Below, piece by piece: positions 47,589 to 59,217 of a DNA stretch of 64,000 nucleotides. Position numbers and translations under genes: made by a program. This DNA is from Amorphophallus konjac. Its lineage: Eukaryota; Streptophyta; Magnoliopsida; Alismatales; Araceae. The DNA is taken from NCBI GenBank assembly GCA_022559845.1, contig CM040125.1, positions 330,405,829 through 330,469,828 on the forward strand, in the 5' to 3' direction. The notes under the pieces are model-generated. The model was not told where the DNA came from, searched no databases, and worked only from the letters and a program-made list of their open reading frames with translations. How positions within the stretch are numbered: position 1 is the first letter of the stretch; the number at the start of each line of letters is the position of its first letter.

Positions 47589-48947
47589 CCCACGTGCTAT
47601 CTTTTGTCCCCCGTGGCTATCGTCCTGCATGGTGTTTTATCCTACCATGTTGTGTTATCATCCCACACATGTGTTGTCCCACGAGTTATCATTTCGCCAT
47701 GTGGTTGTTGTCCCACGAGTTATCGTCCCCCGTGTTGTTGTCCCACGTGTATGTTGTCCCACCATGATCTTGTCCCACCGTGTGTGCCGTCCCACCGTGT
47801 TATGTTGTCTTGTCCCACCATCCTATGCTTGTTATTTCTTCTCATGATGTTTTACCTATGTTGTTGTGTTATGTTATGTTTCGTTCATCTTCGTGTTGTG
47901 ATGTTCCGTGCATCTCTTCTATGTTATTCTATATTCATTTCATGGTTACGTTTTGTCTATGTTTTGTTTTGATGTTATATTATGATTAGTTCGTCGTGGC
48001 TGCTTATTTTGTTGTCATGGTTGTCCTATTCAAGAAAACCCATAAAAATCTAAATAATTCAAAAATCTAAAAGTGCTGTTTCGCTTGGCAGGTAAGTCAG
48101 GTATGGCTCTCTATCCCTGTTCTTTGTTGCATTACGATATGTTATTCTACATTATTATAGCCTCTCAAGGATCGGCTGGTTGTCCTTATATTCTAGGATA
48201 TGATGTTCCCCTTTAACAAAAACGATGATGATCTAGGAGCATACGGTTAATCATTGGATAGGCCATTAGGTTGAGTCGGGTGGGGGATGATGGACTCTGT
48301 CTCGCACGCCGTGGTTGCAAAAAGACTCTTGACCCCATCTTGCTCAGTCTAGCAATATTATCCTTGGGTATTTTCAATTTTATTCTTTCTTTACATTCAT
48401 TTTGATGATTTCTTTATTTTAGCCCAGCATGCATCATGTCATTTTTGAGCATTCACGCCTCGTGATTCTCTCAAGGTTTCTCCTTAGCAATGGTTAATTG
48501 CACTTCAATTCTCTAGGATAAGAGATCTCTCTTCTACTCCAAATTTGAACGTCTTCTCTGATCTTTCTGCTTGGTCTGGTTGGCCAACGTGATTCCTGTC
48601 TAGATTTTATCCAAGTTCCTTTCAGTTTTTTAGATTTTTTTCCTTCCGATCCCCTTATTGGCTCTGGATTGTGTTCCCTGATGAGGTTGGTCGTGTTTCC
48701 TTTCAGACATGTCTCATCCGCTCTAGCCGTTCCTTGTGGTTAGTTAGCCATTTTCGGGAAAATTCATGTCGCTTGTTGGTTGTGCCGGGTGTCTTTTATC
48801 TTGATGCCCGCTTTTCAGTTATCTCCGCTTCATCTCTGCTTCATCTCCATTTCATGTCGTTGTTGCTTTCGCTCCATCTCCTTTCCACTCCGCTTCCGCA
48901 CCGCTTTCACTCGTTCCCTTGCAAAGCGGACATCAAGGAGGGACATC
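47589..48947 (+). mobile_element. 3' untranslated region of plus-strand Tat element C
   Basis: Lies directly upstream of a plus-strand polypurine tract (aaggagggacatc, 48935-48947) and LTR C. The first 240 bp hold a loose repeat around ttgtcccac(c/g). No reliable coding region is seen. Gag-pol of C would lie left of the Tat B insertion and was not found. Confidence 0.5.
48935..48947 (+). promoter_or_regulatory. Polypurine tract of Tat C
   Basis: AAGGAGGGACATC immediately before TGTTAACACC; fixes the orientation of C as plus. Confidence 0.65.
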
Positions 48948-49188
48948 TGTTAACACCTATCAGCCTACAAGTTGAGTTTATTCTCTTGTTCATCATCTGT
49001 GTTGTCCCGAATTATCCACTATTTTGGAGTCATTCTTGGACGTATTACGAGCTCATTTCTTGATTATTTTTCAAGCCCATTGAGCTTTGGAGGTTATTAT
49101 CCTTGGTTACCACACTTTTGGGTCCCTTTCGTGCCGTTCGGATGGCCGGTCGGACGTCTGGATCAAGCTTGCGAAACCCCCTAGTCGC

Positions 49189-49236
49189 GGTCTCCTTGCA
49201 AATCGCGACCATGAGGTCACGGTTTGCAAGGAGACC
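49189..49236. other. 22-bp-arm stem-loop
   Basis: Arms at 49189-49210 and 49215-49236 pair with two mismatches around a 4-base loop (atga). It lies in U3, upstream of the TATA box. Confidence 0.9.
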
Positions 49237-49293
49237 ACGTTCTACCTGGAATTTTTTTTAATATGTATATAAGGCTGAGTGGTGGCCTTGAGA

Positions 49294-49319
49294 AGACCGC
49301 CACCATCAAGTGGCGGTCT
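49294..49319. other. 10-bp-arm stem-loop
   Basis: agaccgccac / gtggcggtct, 6-base loop; 58 bp from the larger stem-loop. Confidence 0.85.
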
Positions 49320-49675
49320 CCTCATGGCCGCCTTCTCAGAATTTGTTCCCGAAGCATCCGGGACCCTCCGGCTCGATCTTTTGAACCCTTTCATGTCCCT
49401 ATCAAGTTGTGGTCCTCCCATGACCGTTTTATCCAAGTTGTAGTCGTGTGACTAGCCGCTTTCTCAGTACATAATCCAGATCATCCCGGGCTCCATTTTC
49501 TTCGCCCGAGGACTCTTTAGAGTCCTATTTGGCACCATTTTCGACGAGGATAGGCTGTCACCTTGATTTCCATCCATTCAGAGCTCTTATTCCCACTATT
49601 ATTTCAAGGTTTATCAAGCTAAATCTCTATTTTTGGGTGTTTATCTCCTATTTTGAACCCTAGGGTTTTTGGGTT

Positions 49676-49685
49676 CTATAAATAG
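49676..49685 (+). promoter_or_regulatory. TATA box of Tat C LTR
   Basis: CTATAAATAG, about 730 bp into the LTR. Confidence 0.6.
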
Positions 49686-51704
49686 CTGCCTTATTCGTGA
49701 GCACAAAAGGGGGCACTTCTTCAGTTCGGGGCGAAGCCATGCTGCATCGCCTACTCGTTTCTTCGACCCCAATCCCTCCATGGGAGTATTAACTTTGTAT
49801 TCCATCGCTCAAGGTTCTCTTTCCTCGTTCTTTCCCCTAGTTCTTCGTCCTATCTTTCTACGTTTTGTCACAATTCTGCATGTTACTACACATTCTTGCA
49901 TTTTGCATCATCTTTTCTCGCAGTTCTGCTGCGTGTTAATTCTTTATTTCAATCTTCATACATTCACAATACACACACCTATTACTTCCTCCCTTCTATA
50001 GGGGTTAAAAACCCTCCCCGGTGCATTCTTGCCTCAATTTTTCACGCTTATTTTATACACTCGGGATTGATGCTACACTTCATGTTCTAATGGGTTTTTA
50101 TCTCTTTGTTTGGGCTTTGTTTCACAGGAAAGCAAGGTAGAACGTGAGGCCCTTGTCTTCTGGCCAGTTGGAGGGCAAGGAGGTGCAATCCATGAGGTTT
50201 CCCCGCATCCTTCATCACGCACGATCACGTTGTGGTGGTTTTCTTTGGGCCACGTCTTCATCCTTATTTTTCAAGGTACGCATCACCGTTGCATCTTCTT
50301 CCTAGACCATTTTGGCGTTGTCAACCCTTGGTGGCGATCATGGTACACATCTCTTTTCTTATCGCCCCTTCGCTCTTTCATATTGTTGCATGCTGTTGTC
50401 GGGGCTTTTTTTCCTTTTTTATGCCGATGACTGGGGTGAAGGTAGGAATACAGTTGGGAAAGAAAAAATACGGGAGTTTGATATTTCTCGGGTATTCTCC
50501 CTTACGGTTGTATGCCTTTCACGGCGGTACCGGGCACTCTCCTTTTTACAGAAAGCCGAAAAGGGTCGAATGGCACGGGAGTGTAGGGGCATAAGTTAGC
50601 CGGACAGGGTGTGGGCGTGCAAGTCGATTTCTCGACAATCACCCATGGAACCAAGGGTTGGCCGGGAAAGCGCCACCAGGACGTGGCACGTGGGCTCGAG
50701 AGGTCGGGTGACACGTGGATTGAGGGGGTTCCACGGGTGCGAGTGCGCAGGTGATTGTGGGAATCGTGTACTGGACGTCTTTCCCCACCGACCATAAGCG
50801 ATCAGTGTTTATTTACATCAGATTGAATCCGAACACCTTCGTTCTATGTTGAAGAGAAGCCTGTTTCTATTTGAAGTCCTGGGCAGAGAGTAGGGGGTAC
50901 TCGACAGCTGTGGGTTCGCACTAGACAGGGTGATGTTGGCTGGGGTCAGAGGGGCTGTGGGTTTACACTAGGCGACATAAAAAGGGGCTGAGGGCCCGAA
51001 CGTGGATGCGAGCGCATTCGTTCAAATGTCTGTATGATTTCTGAGGGCTATATAGCTTTATAGGAGGGCCACAGGGGCCGAGGTACAACTGGCGCAAGCC
51101 GCGGGACAATTCCGACATGATGGTCAGTCCCCAGGTGATTGCGTGATAAAGCGAGTATCTGCATATTTTACAGAGGGTCCCTCTCATGGCATGGGCAAGG
51201 TTTGCTTTGCCAATTGAGGGGCTATGACTGGATAGCTCGAGAAAGCATCGGGCTGGTGTCTGGGCGAGGGTCGATCACGGCTCGAATCGAGCGGTCGGAC
51301 GTAGCCTCGTGACTGAGGGGGAGCGTGATGTCATGGTGTATGCATAGTTGCGGTCGGCGGGCACGCGAGGGGAAATCCCGACATGAGGGGGCGTTCACCC
51401 TTGTCATAATGTCGCACACGTGACGGGGGTAGACTTGTGTGTCATGGCGGAACACCGTGTGAGGGAAGTACAAGAGACATACCCTCGACGTCCTTAGCAG
51501 ACGACCAAGTCACCCACACACAATTCTCCTTGCTCGTTGCCTAGAGCAGCTTGAAGCTTGGAGCCTTTGATTGCTGGAAGCCTTCATTGTTGTCTATCTC
51601 ACCCCTTGAGCTTCTAAGGGGCTTTTATAAGGAATTTGAAGGTCATGAAGGGTTTAGGCGGGCTAGGGTGAAGGGTTCAACCTAGCCCAGGTAAACCCTT
51701 AGGG

Positions 51705-52010
51705 GAAAGAGTTTAGGTGGACCAGCCTAAGGGGCTGGTCTGGGCCGCCTAAACCCCTCCCCTAGATGGGGTTTAGGCGGACCATCCCAAGGGGCTGCTC
51801 TGGTCCGCCTAAACCCCTCACGGAGGGGTTTTTTCCTTAATTAAAAAACCTTTTTTTTTTACCGAAATGGGTTTAGGCGGACCAGCCTCAGGGGGTGAGG
51901 CTGGTCCGCCTAAACCCCACCCCAAGGGGGGGTTTAGGTGGGCTGGCTGGCTTCTTTAATTAATTAAAAAAACTTTTTTTTTGTTTTACGGAGGGGGTTT
52001 AGGCGGATAT
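51705..52010. repeat. Cluster of long hairpins built on GGTTTAGGCGGACCAGCC
   Basis: Three inverted repeats in tandem: about 51711-51754, 51768-51816 and 51869-51917. The third has perfect 22-bp arms (51869-51890 and 51896-51917) around ggggg. Two further single arms lie at 51931 and 51996. A/T-rich linkers separate units. Confidence 0.92.
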
Positions 52011-52289
52011 GGTAATGGGAGAGAGAGGGGGGCGGTCCCCACCATATAAAATCTCATTTTTTGTATGTTTTTCTTCCTAAATTAAACTAAGAAGAAAATG
52101 ATAGGTGCTGGGAGGATACGTGGAGCCTTGTGAGTGTGTTGACTGTCGAGGACCGCTCCCTCGTGCTATTGCTCTGTGCTTTCACGTGTTGCTCCCTCGA
52201 ACTGGTACAGATGAACGATACGAGCCCTTCCCCCCGGATTAGGGAGTCAGACAAACGGAGACTGAGAATCGGACGAACTGGGACTGAGT

Positions 52290-53290
52290 GGGGCCGTGGG
52301 GCCACCGGGCTGGAGAGAGGGCGCGGCCCCCCAGGGAGTTCACCCTCCCTTAGGGATGCGACTGCGCCCTGGGGTGAATGGGCCCCAGGCAGGCTGCAAC
52401 CCTGAGGGATGGCCCCCGGTGGTCTTCTTTTGTCATCTGGGAGTGTCCTTTGAGGGACACTGGGCTTCGGGATACTGGGATGGCCCGTGGGGGCCGTTGT
52501 TCTTCGAGTCGTAGTAGCCGCTTACAAGGTGTTCCGGTTAATGCCCGACACACCCCGGGTTGTCGAACGGCTTGGGTAACTGGCTGAGGGGCCTCAGTAT
52601 GGGGCTTGGGATGAGGATGAGAGCTCGTGGAAGCTAAGGAGAGGCACTTTGGGCACATGGGCCGTGTCTCGGGTTGCATGCCACATTGCATGGCAGGTTG
52701 GCGGGGTAGCCTCGGGTTGGCGCGAGAGCTAATGTTATGTGGCTCATCGCCACATGTTTGAGGATCGGGGGTGGCCCCGACTTGCTGGGGGGTCATTTTG
52801 GAACCCAATTAGTGTGCTGGAATGATGGAGCGGCCCGTGGTTTGGTGTAGAAGGGCTGGAATATTCGCACCTACAGGGTGTTTGAAAAAATGCCGAACAC
52901 GCGTGTGTGGGCCATATATGCATGCGGCGGGTCTCCAAAGCATGTGGTTGGCCTAGTTATGTCTCCCTTTGACCTTGAAGGGTTGGAAGTAAGTGTCTTG
53001 GGGTGGGCCCTCGGCCCTTTCACTGGATGCCACATGGCATGGCTCGAAGTCGGAGCGCCCCCGGGTTGGCCCGGGCTGCCATGTGGAGTATGGAAAAAGC
53101 CCGTGGTTGAGTGGCCGAGATTGGTCCCGGTTAGTCGTCCGTGTAGCCGCATGTCACAGCAAATTGGTTACGGCCCCTGGTGGGGTCCCGAGAGTTGTAG
53201 GGATAGCCGGGTAGCTCATGCCTTAAAGGTGTTCGGGAAAATTCCCGAACCCTCATTTCTTGTTATTTTGCTGGGAAGTCATCCGGGTAC
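52290..53290. repeat. Degenerate tandem repeat, period about 350 bp, about 3 units
   Basis: The word ggtgtt(c/t)(c/g)(g)... followed by a short aatgccgaac-type segment recurs near 52526, 52874 and 53226. The words atgccacat(t/g)gcatgg recur near 52676 and 53025. The repeat precedes the second PMD gene. Confidence 0.6.
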
Positions 53291-53601
53291 AACAAATGCA
53301 TCCCATGGGGAGTGCATCGGAGGCGGAGACGAGGGCGTACGGCCCGTGAGCCCCCTGTTCCGGGCTGTTGTAGTTGTATTTTTGACACTTCATCTGCCTT
53401 TGCTTTGTTATGTTGTACATATTGACTTTCTGGTGTTCTGACCATTTTGGTATGCCCTGTCGTACAACGATGGCATGATTTGGCAGAGATGAGCGGGCCC
53501 CGAGAAGTGTGGCTCGGGAGGAGGACCATTGGGTGCGACGGACTGAGCGACCGATGCACCCTCTGGGTCCATCGGTGGTTACTGTGGCGAGTGTAGAGTA
53601 G

Positions 53602-54953
53602 CTGGATCTGGGTCGTACAAAAGTAGTTGAGGGATTCGTCGGTGAGAGGGCAGCTAGAGTTGGGACCGTAGAGGTGGCCTGGATTTTCAGGGCAGGCGGT
53701 CTGTATACCTACGACCGGAGCGGAGGCTACCCCGTGAAGTTCCCCCTGGACCACCATCTGTTCGAGTTTATCAGGAGCTATGTCCCTCCTGGTATGGAGG
53801 AGGATGACACCCAGATTCTGGGAGCCCGTCATGGGCTTGAGCGGGCCATTCTGATGGGCAAGGACAGCCTGCATGGCGTTGCATTTTACAGCTATCTGAG
53901 CTTCTCTAAGGACTACTGGAGGCAGCGTCAGTTTCCCAGTGTTGAGTGCCTGGGATTCTTTGGCAAAGTAGAGCAGTCCGAAGTTAGAGTTGGGTCGATA
54001 TGCCCTGCTTCTTGGGACCTACATGGGCACCACCGTACTGAGACAGGGGGAACAGTCGGGCTAGTGTCGGAGTCTGCCAGTCTACAGTATGCTGGGGAGG
54101 GTTATGACGACCACAACATTCTGGACAGAGTTTTGCGGTAGAATGTCGTCAGCTGGTACGGTCACTGGGCAGTGATCCCTTCACACCGGTACTATCAGGG
54201 GGCCACTGAGTGGCTGATGGGGATTGTGCACCATTACTGGGTGCTACTAGACAGAGCAATGATCAGGTATGCGGTGACTATTGCTTTATACGCGTACCCC
54301 TGTTACACTGGGATGCTACAGGGACTGCTGGAGCATTTAAACCGTCAATGGAACACGGTGGCGATAGCAGTGGGAGAGACCTCACTTGACTTATGGTCTC
54401 TGTTCTGGATTTTTTGGTTGCCGGTCAGCGGCGAAGGGTATGAGGAAGTGGTATTGGATGATCTCCACCGCAGTCATATCGACAGATAGGGGCGATATCG
54501 GGTACCTCATAGTTACCGGTATCTTCTGAAGACTTGGAGGGACCTGGCCCTAGCAGGGAGAGACAGAGCTGCACAGACTCCCAGGGTGCCGCTGAATGTG
54601 TGGGTCTGCCACTTCTACAATGGGCCCTTCTATTTTTATCAGGAGTTTGCCAGGGATCAGACTACGTGGGAGGAGTACATCGAGGTGGAGCTGCGCTTCC
54701 GAACATACTCCAGATATATATACGCACCGCAGGAGGGGTGGAATCCCCATGGCTTGTCGGACGTCACACATCTTGCCGCATACTTAGCATACTGGTTAGC
54801 GAAATTTGTGGTCCCGCACGGGGAGGACGGCCTACTGAGGGCTGAGATGCTGTGGCCAATGTGCCTGTTGGCAGAGGGGAGACAGTTGACCTTGGCTCCA
54901 GCCGCATTGGCCAATGTGTATCAGGGGCTAGGAGTCCTAGCGGCGCACCCAGC
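53602..54953 (+). pseudogene. Second PMD gene (C-type), truncated by LTR D
   Basis: One plus-strand frame is open from 53602 with stops TAG 54139 and TAG 54487. It is homologous in order to the gene at 11296: an N-terminal YTYDRSGGYPVKFPLDHHL block (compare FTFDRIGEYRKDFPKDKHL), the shared GETSLDLWSL (54380), and an AAYLAYWLAKFVVPHGEDGL...GRQLTLAPAAL block (54775-54905). The frame then runs into the LTR of element D at 54954, so the C-terminal half (FGyDQ motif, coiled coil) is missing. No intron is needed in the surviving part. The start is not fixed; a stop at 53599 sets the limit. It shares its strand with Tat C. Confidence 0.75.
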
Positions 54954-56296
54954 TGTGAACGTGTCACATAGACATTTAAAAGAAAGGAAATTTAAAATTT
55001 CTTTAAAGGGAGAGATATAGTAAGAAAAGGATGAATATGCTAAGCATGATATGTGGGAATAAAAGAAAAGAGAACAATAAGAGCATGTGATGCTCTAAGG
55101 AGAGTGATCGCCAGAGGGGTTACCTCAAAAATTAAGGGATGATCGCATGTACCTTGTGAAAAAGTGGGTTAGATTGTGAATCCTTCCTTCCTCCTTCTAC
55201 CGGCCGGCCGATGAAGGGGCTTTTTATATTGATTACCCTTGCAAGACAAACAAAAATAAGTAAATATATAGATTAGCCAAAGTGTAGTATCAATGCTCTA
55301 ATAAAATGGAACTATGCAACATGGGCATGAACACACCTTGTGTGTTTGTTTAAAAACCCCTAAGAAGAGTAAAAAGGGTGGGAGATATGTATGCTATGGA
55401 TGCAAACACATAATATGCAGAGAGAACCGAATGCAATATTATATACTAAAAGCTTCTAGCAAGATAGCTAGAACTATGCGTGTGAGATGATCAATAAAGA
55501 AAACAAAAGAAAAAGAGAAGGGAGAAAGGAACCCTTCTGCTATTCGCAGCAGTAAAGGAGAAATAAGAAGGAGGGCTTCGATAGCAGCAAGGTGATGAGA
55601 ATGGCCCGGAGGAAGACCCCGTCGTAGAAGAACCTGCAAAAGACTGTTAACAGAAAAGCCTTTCTTCCCTCTCTGTATGTCTGTGTGTTATTTCTCGCGC
55701 GCGCATGAAACCGCGGGTATTTATAAGGCCAAAGATCTTTATTATAATAGGATTAAAACAAGGATAGCCATCATCCAGCAAGGATCTTCCTTCCCCAATC
55801 GAATATGGTGTTAAAATGAAGAAGGACTCTTCATGGGAAGGTAATAGATGAAACGGAGACGGAAGCTAAAATGACGGCATTGTGGGAGTCGCTAATTGAA
55901 ATGATGACTGCGCACACAGTCGCTGATGCTTTGATCAATTTTAAAAATAAAGGACTTTCCATATTTTAAAAAAATAGGAAATGACGCCTTCTGGAATGGC
56001 ATTAATTAATCAGCACCTTAGAATCTGACGTCAATTCTTTGAATTTTATTTTAAATGGAATTTGTCAAAATCAAGAAACACCAAGAAATTACGCCTACGC
56101 GTACAATTGTTGAATATTGAAATAACGACACCCACAGAGTCGTTAATTAAATGACACCCTGATCTTAGACGCTAGTTACAAATATTCTAAATAAATTAGA
56201 AAAACTTCATATTAAGCCAATATTGAAGTCCACTTTCGGGCATCACGTTGTGATATGAGATTTACTCAACATAGTGTCGATTTTAGCGTGTCTACA
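54954..56296 (-). repeat. 3' LTR of element D, about 1.34 kb
   Basis: The right edge gtctaca (minus start TGTAGACACG) is followed by a purine-rich tract on the minus strand. The left edge tgtgaacgtg interrupts the PMD frame. A minus-strand TATA box lies at 55718-55728. U3 (55860-56170) holds ATGACGAC...GTCGCTAAT modules. The partner LTR is not identified. Confidence 0.6.
55718..55728 (-). promoter_or_regulatory. TATA box of LTR D
   Basis: Minus strand CCTTATAAATA, followed by a leader with alternating gcgcgcgc. Confidence 0.55.
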
Positions 56297-56311
56297 GCTA
56301 CCCCGTCTTGG
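56297..56311 (-). promoter_or_regulatory. Polypurine tract of element D
   Basis: The minus strand reads CCAAGACGGGGTAGC against the LTR start TGTAGACACG. Confidence 0.6.
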
Positions 56312-57608
56312 CGTCTGCTTTGCAAGGGAGTGAGACGGAATGAAGTGAAAGTGCAACGAGCGGAAATGAAATAGGGAACAGACTGAAAAGTAGATGTCAA
56401 GGTGTGATGTGACACACCCCCGACACTAAGCAAATAAAATCTTTCCACATTTTTGAATGAAACAACCTCGGATGACCACCAGAAAGCATCAATCGACTAG
56501 ATGAAAGAACTAAACGAAATGTGCACGCGGGCACGAAAGGAAAGACACCATTGGTGAGCGGTTACCAGCCATTGTGGACGTGCTACAACCAAGGTGAGTT
56601 TGCAGAAAAGGTAAAGTGAAGTGAGATAGGAATCCAGCGAATGAATGCTTGCAAGGAAACAGCTTGAGCGGCTTCAAGGAGAACATAGTACTCAATTTTG
56701 AATGGAATATCTCATATCAACTCAAATCAAGAGCAAGCGGCCCTCATTACTGGCTTAATATGAGGATTTTCATCAATAAAGCTCAAAGTCCTACATGATG
56801 CATACTGGGCTAAAAGAAAAGATTAAACCAAACTAAAAATAGAAAATAATCAAGGATAATATTGTTAAACCATCCAGACTTGGTCAGGAATCCAGATCTC
56901 TGAGCTGACACTAAGCCGAAGCCTGTTTATCCACGCATCAACTCAAAAAGTGGAACCGTCGTCCCAAACCTTAGATGACCCAACGGCCTATCCGTGTGAT
57001 CAAGACTCCCCTGGAATTATCACTATTTTTGATGAAGGGGAACTCAAATTCCAGGTTCATCAGAACCACAAGGTCCTTGATATGCTATAATATCGTATGA
57101 TACCCTATAGTAACAATGCATACATGGAGTATACAGGGAAGGAATGATGTTACCAGACCCGAGCGCCTCGAGACCTACATAACCTGTTCTTTTATGTGCT
57201 CAAAAATCATTAGCTCAACAAAATTCAAGATATGATCAATCCATCAAGATATAAGTGCATAAGTTCATCAAATATTCTCACAGCCATAAAATAGTTCAAA
57301 ATATATAGCTCAATAAATGACGACTCCGCATAGGGGCGCTAAAAGATAAATGACGACAGCCACAGAGTCGCTAATTACAATGAATGTTCAATTTGGAATC
57401 AGACTGGAAATGACGCCTACATGAGAGGGCGTCAAATAAATGACGACCCCGAACAGGTCGCTATTCAATGAAATGACGCCAAAGGTTTCTTTGTCAATTG
57501 ACTACAAGTTGCGGTGCTCTGTTCCCTGTTCGGAAACAAAACTCCAGAGGCTATTCCCACTCAAACTCAACTTGCGCTGTTCCAAATAGCTGCCAAGGCC
57601 TCAAACAT
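56312..57608. other. Non-coding 3' region of element D
   Basis: No coding frame recognised. 57310-57490 holds four short modules of the form aaatgacg(a/c)c ... g(t/c)gct, two of them spaced about 45 bp apart. Confidence 0.5.
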
Positions 57609-57615
57609 TATAAAA
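57609..57615 (+). promoter_or_regulatory. TATA box of the antisense PMD gene of element D
   Basis: TATAAAA, 111 bp before the ATG at 57720, with a plausible 75-80 base 5'UTR. Confidence 0.65.
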
Positions 57616-57719
57616 AGGGGCAGCCTTCTACTAAACCCATCAAACTGCAAGCTATCTGTTAGCCGGCTGAAAACAGAGAATAGCAACAGAGAACAAGGAT
57701 TTTCAACCAAGGGAGGAAG

Positions 57720-58849
57720 ATGGATAAAATGATGCAAAGGCCTTTGAAGAAATCCAAGATTGGATTTCCTAGAATTTCAGAAATTGCAGGTCATATTAAT
57801 GGACGGATTGCCATGAACCAAGTAAGTATGAAGATTTGAATTGAACTTTCATTCTACTCCTTTCTTCTCTAAATTCTGATCAAACTCTTCCTCTCTCTTC
57901 CTCTTCTCTTTCTTTATTTTTTTAGGACTATCCCAACATCCCGGGGGCAAGAAGATACACCGAGAATAAATGGCTACCCCTTCTTCTCTCCAAGCTCTCC
58001 TTAGACATGAGAACCTACCTCTCTAGATGGCACCTCCTAGGATTAGTGACCCATGGAAAGCACTATGACAATGTACACATAGATTGGGCTGCCATAGGAG
58101 CCCTCATAGAGATATGGCACCCTTCCACTCATACTTTCTTATTCTCCACCTTTGAAGCCACCATACTCTTAGAAGAAGTGGAGATGCTCCTAGGCTTAAA
58201 AAAGATGAAGCAAGGAGATGAAGGGAAGATGGCCAGCATGACAAGAAGCATAGGTGCTCATGAGATGCTGTCAAGTTTGATCCCAAGCTCCAACATGGTG
58301 AACCAAATCAAAGCCACAAAAGGAATCAACCTCCTGAAGCTTGTGGCGTGGGTCTACAAGAGGATGGATCAAGCCAAAGAGGATGAATTAGAGAAGGTTA
58401 TGAAGGCTTTTGTAATATGTTTGGCGGGAGTACTTCTTTTCCCTTCATTGGAGGATTTTCTAGAAGAAGCACAATTGAGTGCTATTGTTAGCATTTGGGA
58501 GGGAGAGAGATTAGGACTGGCGGTGCTAGCCTATCTCTATAGTGGGCTAACCTCGGCGGCTATGGGGAGGCCTTTATATGGATCCATGCTTTTATTTTCT
58601 AGTTGGGTATATCTCCACCTAAAGTTTGACCCTTGTAAGGAAGCTCAACAAGCCTCTAGGATTTTCTCTAAAAGTCCTATCCACTACATTATGGGCTCAC
58701 TAGGATTGTGTGAGAGGGTGGTGAACCGGGTTCCAAAAGTGATGAAGAGAGTGGAATGGAGAGAGCACCTAAAGGTGATGCCTAAGAACCTCTTCTCATG
58801 TGCACCGGGGTTCCTCAAGACTCAAAATATCCGTACAAGACTCTCATAG
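57720..58849 (+). CDS. Intron-containing PMD gene, antisense in element D
   Basis: Exon 1 is 57720-57821 (34 codons, MDKMMQRPLKKSKIG...). The intron is 57822-57925 (GTAAGT...TTTTTTTAG, 104 bp). Exon 2 is 57926-58849, in the same phase with no stop, giving a 341-residue protein. PMD features are an IDWAAIGALIEIWHPSTHTF block followed by EATILLEEVEMLLGL (58090-58200), then a helical region (LERVxxKxMKAF-like, 58390) and LFSSWVYLHLKF (58590). Basic N-terminus, no signal peptide; nuclear location is only a guess. It belongs to a different PMD subfamily from the genes at 11.3 and 53.6 kb. TATA box and poly(A) signal are present. Beyond 58790 another frame (58798-59100) looks more protein-like than the last residues of this one. 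The original protein may therefore have been about 100 residues longer, broken by a frameshift near 58800 and TGA 59029. Confidence 0.75.
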
Positions 58850-59190
58850 GGAGTGGAACTTCGGCTAGTGGGCGCCACCGAGCTCACCTCTACAACGTTC
58901 ACCGGTGTCTACCACAAATTGGACTCCCACGTCATAACTTTGAAGAGGCATCTCATCTTCCACCTATCAAGAGGAGAGATCTTGGCTCTAATGAAGATGA
59001 GGAGGAAATCAAGACTATCCAAGCTCTATGAAGGATCAACAAGCTACATCAACCCAAGGAGAGGATTGAAGAAGACAAAGAGCAATGGAAAGTTTATGTA
59101 ATAGCTCTTAGGGGATTGAGACCCAAAGTGGCTCATTAATGTAATGATGCTTTTCATTAATGAAATAAAGGATTTTTCCTTAATTGAGCC
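58850..59190 (+). pseudogene. Probable frameshifted C-terminal part and 3' end of the PMD gene
   Basis: The frame shifted by two from exon 2 encodes an acidic stretch (SNEDEEEIKTIQAL), a TGA at 59029, and then a coiled-coil-like tail (RIEEDKEQWKVYVIALRG) ending near 59138. A poly(A) signal (aataaa, 59162-59167) follows. Confidence 0.5.
59162..59167 (+). terminator. Poly(A) signal
   Basis: AATAAA downstream of the PMD gene, with T-rich DNA after it. Confidence 0.5.
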
Positions 59191-59217
59191 AAAGAAAACA
59201 TTTTATATTGAAGGGAC

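Larger units (their letters stand above)
48948..51500 (+). repeat. Tat C 3' LTR (right edge not located)
   Basis: Starts TGTTAACACC and shares GCCTACAAGTTGAG with the minus-strand start of LTR B. A TATA box lies at 49676-49685. Further right, words such as attccgacatgatggtca resemble the U5 of LTR A. I could not place the end; 51500 is a guess. Confidence 0.5.

Noticed and set aside
51705..52010. Interstitial telomere repeat (gggtttagg words)
   Set aside because: Not tandem TTTAGGG; the word is part of a longer hairpin arm.
55439..55639. Minus-strand hydrophobic 66-codon frame
   Set aside because: In the R/U5 part of LTR D, no start context or homology recognised.
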